Positions 60,112 through 64,000 of a stretch of 64,000 bases of DNA are shown piece by piece (within the stretch, counting starts at the first letter, position 1; each line of letters starts with the position of its first letter). Origin of the DNA: Spartobacteria bacterium (GTDB taxonomy: Bacteria; Verrucomicrobiota; Verrucomicrobiia; Chthoniobacterales; UBA10450); contig PLCN01000002.1 in NCBI GenBank assembly GCA_003134785.1, positions 186,219 to 250,218 on the forward strand. The letters run 5' to 3'. Below the pieces are notes generated by a model. It did not search any database. It was given only the letters and a program-made list of their open reading frames with translations, and was not told the origin of the DNA. The translations under genes and the position numbers were made by a program.

Positions 60112-62604
60112 ATGATCCTCGATTCTTTCCGCCAAGATGTTCGTGTCGGTCTTCGTGTCCTGTTCAAGGAGAAAACGTTCTGCGTCCTCGCCGTGATTGT
60201 GCTTGCGCTGGGTATTGGCGGGGTGACGACGCAATTCACCGTCGTGAATGCCTTTGTGCTTCGTGGGTTTTCTTTTCCACATCCCGAGCAGCTCATGACT
60301 GTCGGGCTGGTCGACCCGCTGGCCAACGCCAACCAGAACAACAACGGCGCCGGCTTCATCCCTTCGTCGCAAGATTACGAAGATTTGCGGGCGGCCCAGC
60401 AATCGTTCGCGCTTATGTCCGGCTACCTTAGTGGCTCGACGATCAACGTTACCTACAAGAACAACCCGCAACGCTGCACCGGCGGTTATGTCACGGACGA
60501 ATTCTTCAAGATCCTCGGGGTCTCGCCAATCATGGGCCGCGATTTCACGGCTGATGATAATAAACCGGGCGCGGAGAAGACGACGATTCTCGGCTACGAA
60601 ATCTGGCAGCGCGATTTTGGCGGCGATCCCAACATCGTCGGGCAAAATGTGCGCATCAACGGACGCGCCGCGACCATTATCGGTGTGATGCCGCAGGGAT
60701 TTAAGTTCCCCATCTCCGAACAGCTCTGGGTGCCGCTTTACAACGAATTTCCAGTTAAGCCGCGCGAAGATCCTACCGGACTCGGCCCACAAGTCATCGG
60801 CCGGCTCAAACCGGGTGTGAGCATCGATCAGGTGAACGCTGAATTTGTCGGCTACGCCAAGCGCCTGGCAAAGGATTTTCCAAAGTCGAACGGCCAGTTG
60901 ATTTCCGCTAGTGTGCAACCGATGATCAACGGCTTCGTCGGTCCGCAATTGCGCCAGACCGTTTACGCGATGCTGGGCGCGACCGTAATGGTGTTGCTGA
61001 TCGCCTGCGTGAATGTGATGAACATGCAGTTCGGTCGCGCAGCTTTGCGCGCCAAGGAACTGGCCATCCGCGGCGCGCTCGGGGCCACGCGCTGGCGGAT
61101 CATGCGGCAAATGCTGACGGAAAGTCTACTCGTCGCCATGTTAGGCGGGATCTTTGGCGTGCTTCTCGCCTGGTACGCCGTCGGTCTCCTGGTAAGCGCA
61201 ATCGGAAGTCTGCCATTCCCATTGCCTTATTGGGTAAGCTTCGACATCGACGGCACTGTGCTCGCCGCGACGCTTGCGGTAACTTTGTTGGCCACGATTT
61301 TTTCCGGTCTTATTCCCGCGTGGTTGAGCGCGCGCGCTAATCCGGCCGAGGTAATGAAGGAAGGCGGACGCGGAAATAGTAGCCGCCTCGTTAACGTGAT
61401 CACGCGCGTTCTTGTCGTCGGTCAGATTGCTTTCACCGCCGCGTTGCTCATCGGGGCCTCGCTCCAGGTCAAATCGATCCGCAATCAGACGACGCTCGAT
61501 TACGGCTACGACGAAAACGGAGTTTACAGCGCGCGCATGGGTCTGTTCGAGGGTGACTACCCAACCACGGAAGCGCGGCAGCAATTTTTCGCGCGGGCCG
61601 TCCGCGCGCTTCGCACTAATCCCGCTTTCGAAGCCGCTGCGATGAGCGACCGCTTTCGCATGACCTTCTCGAACTTCGGCCAATTCGAAGTCGACGGCCA
61701 GACCTACGTGACCGATCGGGATCGGCCGCGCGGCAATTCCGAGTCGGTCTCCGACGGGTACTTTTCCACGATGGGACTAAAAATCCTGGAAGGCCGCGAC
61801 TTCACCCTCGATGACAACGACGCGAAGCAGCCGGTCGCAATCGTCAACGCGAGTTTTGCGAAGAGATGGTTCGGCAAGGAGAGCCCGCTCGGCCGCCGCG
61901 TTCGCGCTTTCAATCCGGCCCAGCCGCAACCGTGGCGCACCATCATTGGCGTCGTGCCCGATACGCTCATGCAGGGACCGTTCAATCAGCAGACGGATAG
62001 CGCCGGTTTTTATACTCCGCTGCTTGGTGTCCCGCCCGCGCCGCAGTTTGTCACGATCGTTGTCCGCCCACACCAGGGGCAGCGCGCGGACACCCTGGCG
62101 CCCGCGCTCGGCGCGGCGGTCAGTCAGCTCGATTCCAATCTGCCGACCTATTTCGGGGGCACGCCGGCTCGGTTGCACGATGAAATTCTCGGCGTCAATC
62201 GCATCACCGCGGCGCTATTCACCATTTTCGGGCTGGTGGCGGTGGTGCTTTCATCCGTCGGGCTGTACGGCGTCATGAGTTTTGCGGTGAGTCAGCGCAC
62301 GCAGGAATTCGGCATCCGCATGGCGCTGGGCGCAAACGCGGCGCGCATTCTTCGCATGGTCATGACTCAGGGCGCATGGCAACTCGCCATCGGTCTTGTC
62401 CTTGGCGCCGGATCCGTTGCGCTCCTGCTTAGAGCCATCGGCGGCGCGGCGCTGCAGAACTTCCTCTTCCAAGTGAACGCGCTCGACCCATTCATTTACA
62501 CTGCCGTAGCCGCGCTGTTGGCGACCGTTGCCGCAGCCTCGTGTTTCGTTCCGGCGCTCCGCGCTACGCGCGTCAATCCAATGGAAGCGTTGCGAACTGA
62601 ATGA
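60112..62604 (+). CDS. MacB/FtsX-type orphan ABC permease 2 (ADOP family)
   Basis: The product has 830 residues, a tandem paralogue of permease 1 with the same domain order. Shared blocks include FFKILGVSPIMGRDFTADDN, ALRAKELAIRGALGATRWRI, GYDENGVYSARMG and RTQEFGIRMALGANAARILR. Differences are concentrated in the periplasmic domains, so the two may recognise different partners or substrates. It follows permease 1 with an 88-nt gap. Duplicate pairs of this type are typical of Acidobacteria and some Verrucomicrobia. Confidence 0.9.
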   Translation: MILDSFRQDVRVGLRVLFKEKTFCVLAVIVLALGIGGVTTQFTVVNAFVLRGFSFPHPEQLMTVGLVDPLANANQNNNGAGFIPSSQDYEDLRAAQQSFALMSGYLSGSTINVTYKNNPQRCTGGYVTDEFFKILGVSPIMGRDFTADDNKPGAEKTTILGYEIWQRDFGGDPNIVGQNVRINGRAATIIGVMPQGFKFPISEQLWVPLYNEFPVKPREDPTGLGPQVIGRLKPGVSIDQVNAEFVGYAKRLAKDFPKSNGQLISASVQPMINGFVGPQLRQTVYAMLGATVMVLLIACVNVMNMQFGRAALRAKELAIRGALGATRWRIMRQMLTESLLVAMLGGIFGVLLAWYAVGLLVSAIGSLPFPLPYWVSFDIDGTVLAATLAVTLLATIFSGLIPAWLSARANPAEVMKEGGRGNSSRLVNVITRVLVVGQIAFTAALLIGASLQVKSIRNQTTLDYGYDENGVYSARMGLFEGDYPTTEARQQFFARAVRALRTNPAFEAAAMSDRFRMTFSNFGQFEVDGQTYVTDRDRPRGNSESVSDGYFSTMGLKILEGRDFTLDDNDAKQPVAIVNASFAKRWFGKESPLGRRVRAFNPAQPQPWRTIIGVVPDTLMQGPFNQQTDSAGFYTPLLGVPPAPQFVTIVVRPHQGQRADTLAPALGAAVSQLDSNLPTYFGGTPARLHDEILGVNRITAALFTIFGLVAVVLSSVGLYGVMSFAVSQRTQEFGIRMALGANAARILRMVMTQGAWQLAIGLVLGAGSVALLLRAIGGAALQNFLFQVNALDPFIYTAVAALLATVAAASCFVPALRATRVNPMEALRTE

Positions 62605-62643
62605 TTAGGCGGCGGTCCTGTCGCTAACTTTGACTGTTTGCGA

Positions 62644-63189
62644 CTACCACCAAGCGAACATAACCCACACCAGGATGGTAGCGACTCCTCCGATCATCGC
62701 GCCGAGAGCGGTGGAGGAGACGAGGGCGCGGCTCCAAGGTCCTTCGGCCGCCTGGAGCGGGCGAAAGAATGCCCAGCAGAGAGCCAGCGGGTAACAGACG
62801 ATGCCTAAGACAAGTGTCGCCTCGAGCCACGACAGGATCATCGCCACCACCCAATAAATGAAGCGCAATAAATCGTCGTACCGGGTTCCGGTTTTGGGCA
62901 GACCAGACTCGTGCTCGGGACAGAAGGGCAGCGTGGTTGCGCTGCGATGGCCCGGGTTGCCACCCACGTATTTGGGCTGAGTGTCCGCTCGCCGGCAAAA
63001 GGGCGCCGCACAAAGTTCGGCTTTAGGCGGGAAGGCGTGCGTGAACATCCAGGCCGCCCGGGTCCATACGTCCAGGGACTGCCTTCCCGTTTGACGGAAG
63101 GGATACAGGATCGCGCAGAGCAGTACCAGGCCGATGACGCCGACGACCACGCAACCAACAACAGAAGATAGCTTTCCGCCGGACGTCAC
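62644..63189 (-). CDS. Hypothetical membrane protein with Cys-rich loop
   Basis: The product has 181 residues if the GTG at 63189 is used; the frame is open to 63285 with a TTG start, so the start is unresolved. It has TM helices near the N-terminus (GCVVVGVIGLVLLCAILY) and three more in the C-terminal half (FIYWVVAMILSWLEATLVLG; LVSSTALGAMIGG). Between them lies CAAPFCRRAD...FCPEHE, a Cys/His cluster that could bind zinc. No known family was recognised. It is convergent with permease 2. Confidence 0.55.
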   Translation of the reverse strand: MTSGGKLSSVVGCVVVGVIGLVLLCAILYPFRQTGRQSLDVWTRAAWMFTHAFPPKAELCAAPFCRRADTQPKYVGGNPGHRSATTLPFCPEHESGLPKTGTRYDDLLRFIYWVVAMILSWLEATLVLGIVCYPLALCWAFFRPLQAAEGPWSRALVSSTALGAMIGGVATILVWVMFAWW

Positions 63190-63300
63190 CTGGCATTGTG
63201 CGCCTGCCGTCCTCGCCGTCCAGCGCTGTTTCGCATTACAATCTACTGCAAAGCTCTTACAGCGACTGGCGGCTGGTCGAGACAAAGGTAACGTTCGAGT

Positions 63301-63729
63301 ATGAATGCCACGGATGTAATCGTACGCGGGGACGCCTCGGGGTTCGCTCAGGAAATCAATGTTGGTTCACATCGGTTGACCGCGGACGAACCGGTCGAGC
63401 TCGGTGGGAAAGACACCGGCCCTTCGCCTTACGATCTGCTGCTCGCCGCGCTCGGTTCCTGCACGTCGATGACTATTTCTCTCTACGCGAGAACAAAGAA
63501 GTGGCCGCTCGAAAGTGTGACGGTGAATCTTCGTCATTCGAAGATCCACGCGGTGGATTGCCGGGATTGCGAAACCAAGGAAGGCAGGATCGATCGGATC
63601 GAGCGCGAGATTCATTTGGTGGGAAAGCTCGACGCGGAACAGCAGAAAAAGCTGCTCGAGATTGCGGACAAATGCCCCGTCCACCGCACGCTCAAATCTG
63701 AGATCGATATTCAGACGAAGGCGATCTGA
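63301..63729 (+). CDS. OsmC-family peroxidase-like protein
   Basis: The product has 142 residues. OsmC/Ohr fold: [20 protein letters not shown] contains the peroxidatic Cys (C54) and [14 protein letters not shown] the second Cys (C125), with hydroxyperoxide reduction via a Cys pair. It is the YhfA/OsmC-like subgroup (CPVHRTL), not Ohr. Two further Cys residues (DCRDC, 87 and 90) lie between. It is probably a thiol-dependent peroxidase of the cytosol; a bacillithiol-type cofactor would be a natural partner, but there is no direct evidence. Confidence 0.9.
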   Translation: MNATDVIVRGDASGFAQEINVGSHRLTADEPVELGGKDTGPSPYDLLLAALGSCTSMTISLYARTKKWPLESVTVNLRHSKIHAVDCRDCETKEGRIDRIEREIHLVGKLDAEQQKKLLEIADKCPVHRTLKSEIDIQTKAI

Positions 63730-63860
63730 CCGGTGCGTTCCGACACATCAATGCGCGAATTGGAGCCGGCGCGCCCTCGCGCCGGGATTGGAGCGTCACG
63801 GTCCGCTCGAACGGCCTGAGGGCAGGCCGTCTCCACCAAAGGTGCTAGATTGTCGACCGG

Positions 63861-64000
63861 ATGTTTGAGATCAAGGCGAAGGACAAGATGGTGGAGCGTG
63901 CGCTTCTGGTTGGAGCGTATCTCGGCGCGGACAAAAAAGCTGAGGCGCAAAGTTTGCTGGAGGAGTTGGAGGAGCTCGTCGACACGCTCGGGATTCCGGT
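63861..64000 (+). CDS. hflX: GTPase HflX, N-terminal fragment
   Basis: The ATG at 63861 opens MFEIKAKDKMVERALLVGAY followed by LGADKKAEAQSLLEELEELV, and the frame runs off the window. The phrase ERALLVG..........SLLEELEELVDTLG is typical of the N-terminal domain of HflX, a ribosome-splitting GTPase that rescues stalled ribosomes. The GTPase domain lies outside, so this is a family-level identification from about 46 residues. Confidence 0.7.
   Translation, partial: MFEIKAKDKMVERALLVGAYLGADKKAEAQSLLEELEELVDTLGIP

Noticed and set aside
1-64000. Search by eye for CRISPR arrays, rRNA, tRNA genes and insertion sequences
   Set aside because: No regularly spaced repeats, no foldable tRNA, no transposase motifs or terminal inverted repeats were found.

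Overview
The window is a dense, roughly 58% GC (by eye) piece of a Gram-negative chromosome. No rRNA, tRNA, CRISPR array or intact insertion sequence was seen. Several things fit a soil Verrucomicrobiota (Chthoniobacterales-like) or Acidobacteriota genome better than a proteobacterium: tandem 'orphan' MacB/FtsX-type permeases, a large secreted PIG-L deacetylase, a TolB-propeller/M28 peptidase fusion, a DUF2911 protein, bacillithiol-type genes and SufS/SufU in place of Isc. This assignment is inference from gene content only.

Layout. 1-3.9 kb: end of a hydroxyisobutyrate-dehydrogenase-like gene, a multiply frameshifted di-haem peroxidase remnant, two small secreted proteins, a sigma-70 family factor and a frameshifted response regulator. 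3.9-11.4 kb: an mdtABC-like RND efflux operon without an outer-membrane factor. 11.5-15.8 kb: a small membrane protein, a TlpA-like thioredoxin, a DHA2-type MFS exporter behind a 20-bp palindrome, and a membrane/SRPBCC protein. 16.1-20.4 kb: a cassette of porin remnant, Tat-exported hemerythrin and DoxX, small membrane proteins, a ferric-reductase-like membrane protein and a second, fully decayed copy of the cassette. 20.4-28.5 kb: Nramp-like transporter, MgtA-type Mg2+ ATPase coupled to an EIIA-like protein, and an intact OprO/P-type porin. 28.7-34.6 kb: Fic protein with operator-like repeats, propeller/M28/PDZ peptidase, SufS-SufU. 34.7-43.6 kb (minus strand): ferritin-like protein, a Tgt-methyltransferase fusion, BshA, a half-size BshC-like protein, a sodium:solute symporter with a 39-residue partner, and a secreted PIG-L protein. 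43.7-50.9 kb: DUF2911/TPR protein, two AraC-type regulators, DoxX, a cytochrome c / outer-membrane barrel / cytochrome c operon, and a YbdK-type ligase. 51.7-56.2 kb: a translationally coupled stress module (UspA pair, two effector-less cNMP sensors, GYF protein, Zn-alcohol dehydrogenase) followed by a TSUP exporter. 56.4-64 kb: a sigma-54 promoter with a small membrane protein, a chimeric secreted protein gene, two tandem permeases sharing an almost identical 54-nt leader, OsmC and the start of HflX.

Common themes are envelope transport, redox and thiol stress, and metal handling. The observations I rate highest are (i) a shared motif 62-78 nt upstream of three unrelated start codons, including the sigma factor, (ii) a compact BshC-like protein translationally coupled to BshA, (iii) the Tgt-methyltransferase fusion of two wobble-base enzymes, (iv) the effector-less cNMP sensor module, and (v) two differently deleted copies of the porin-hemerythrin-DoxX cassette.
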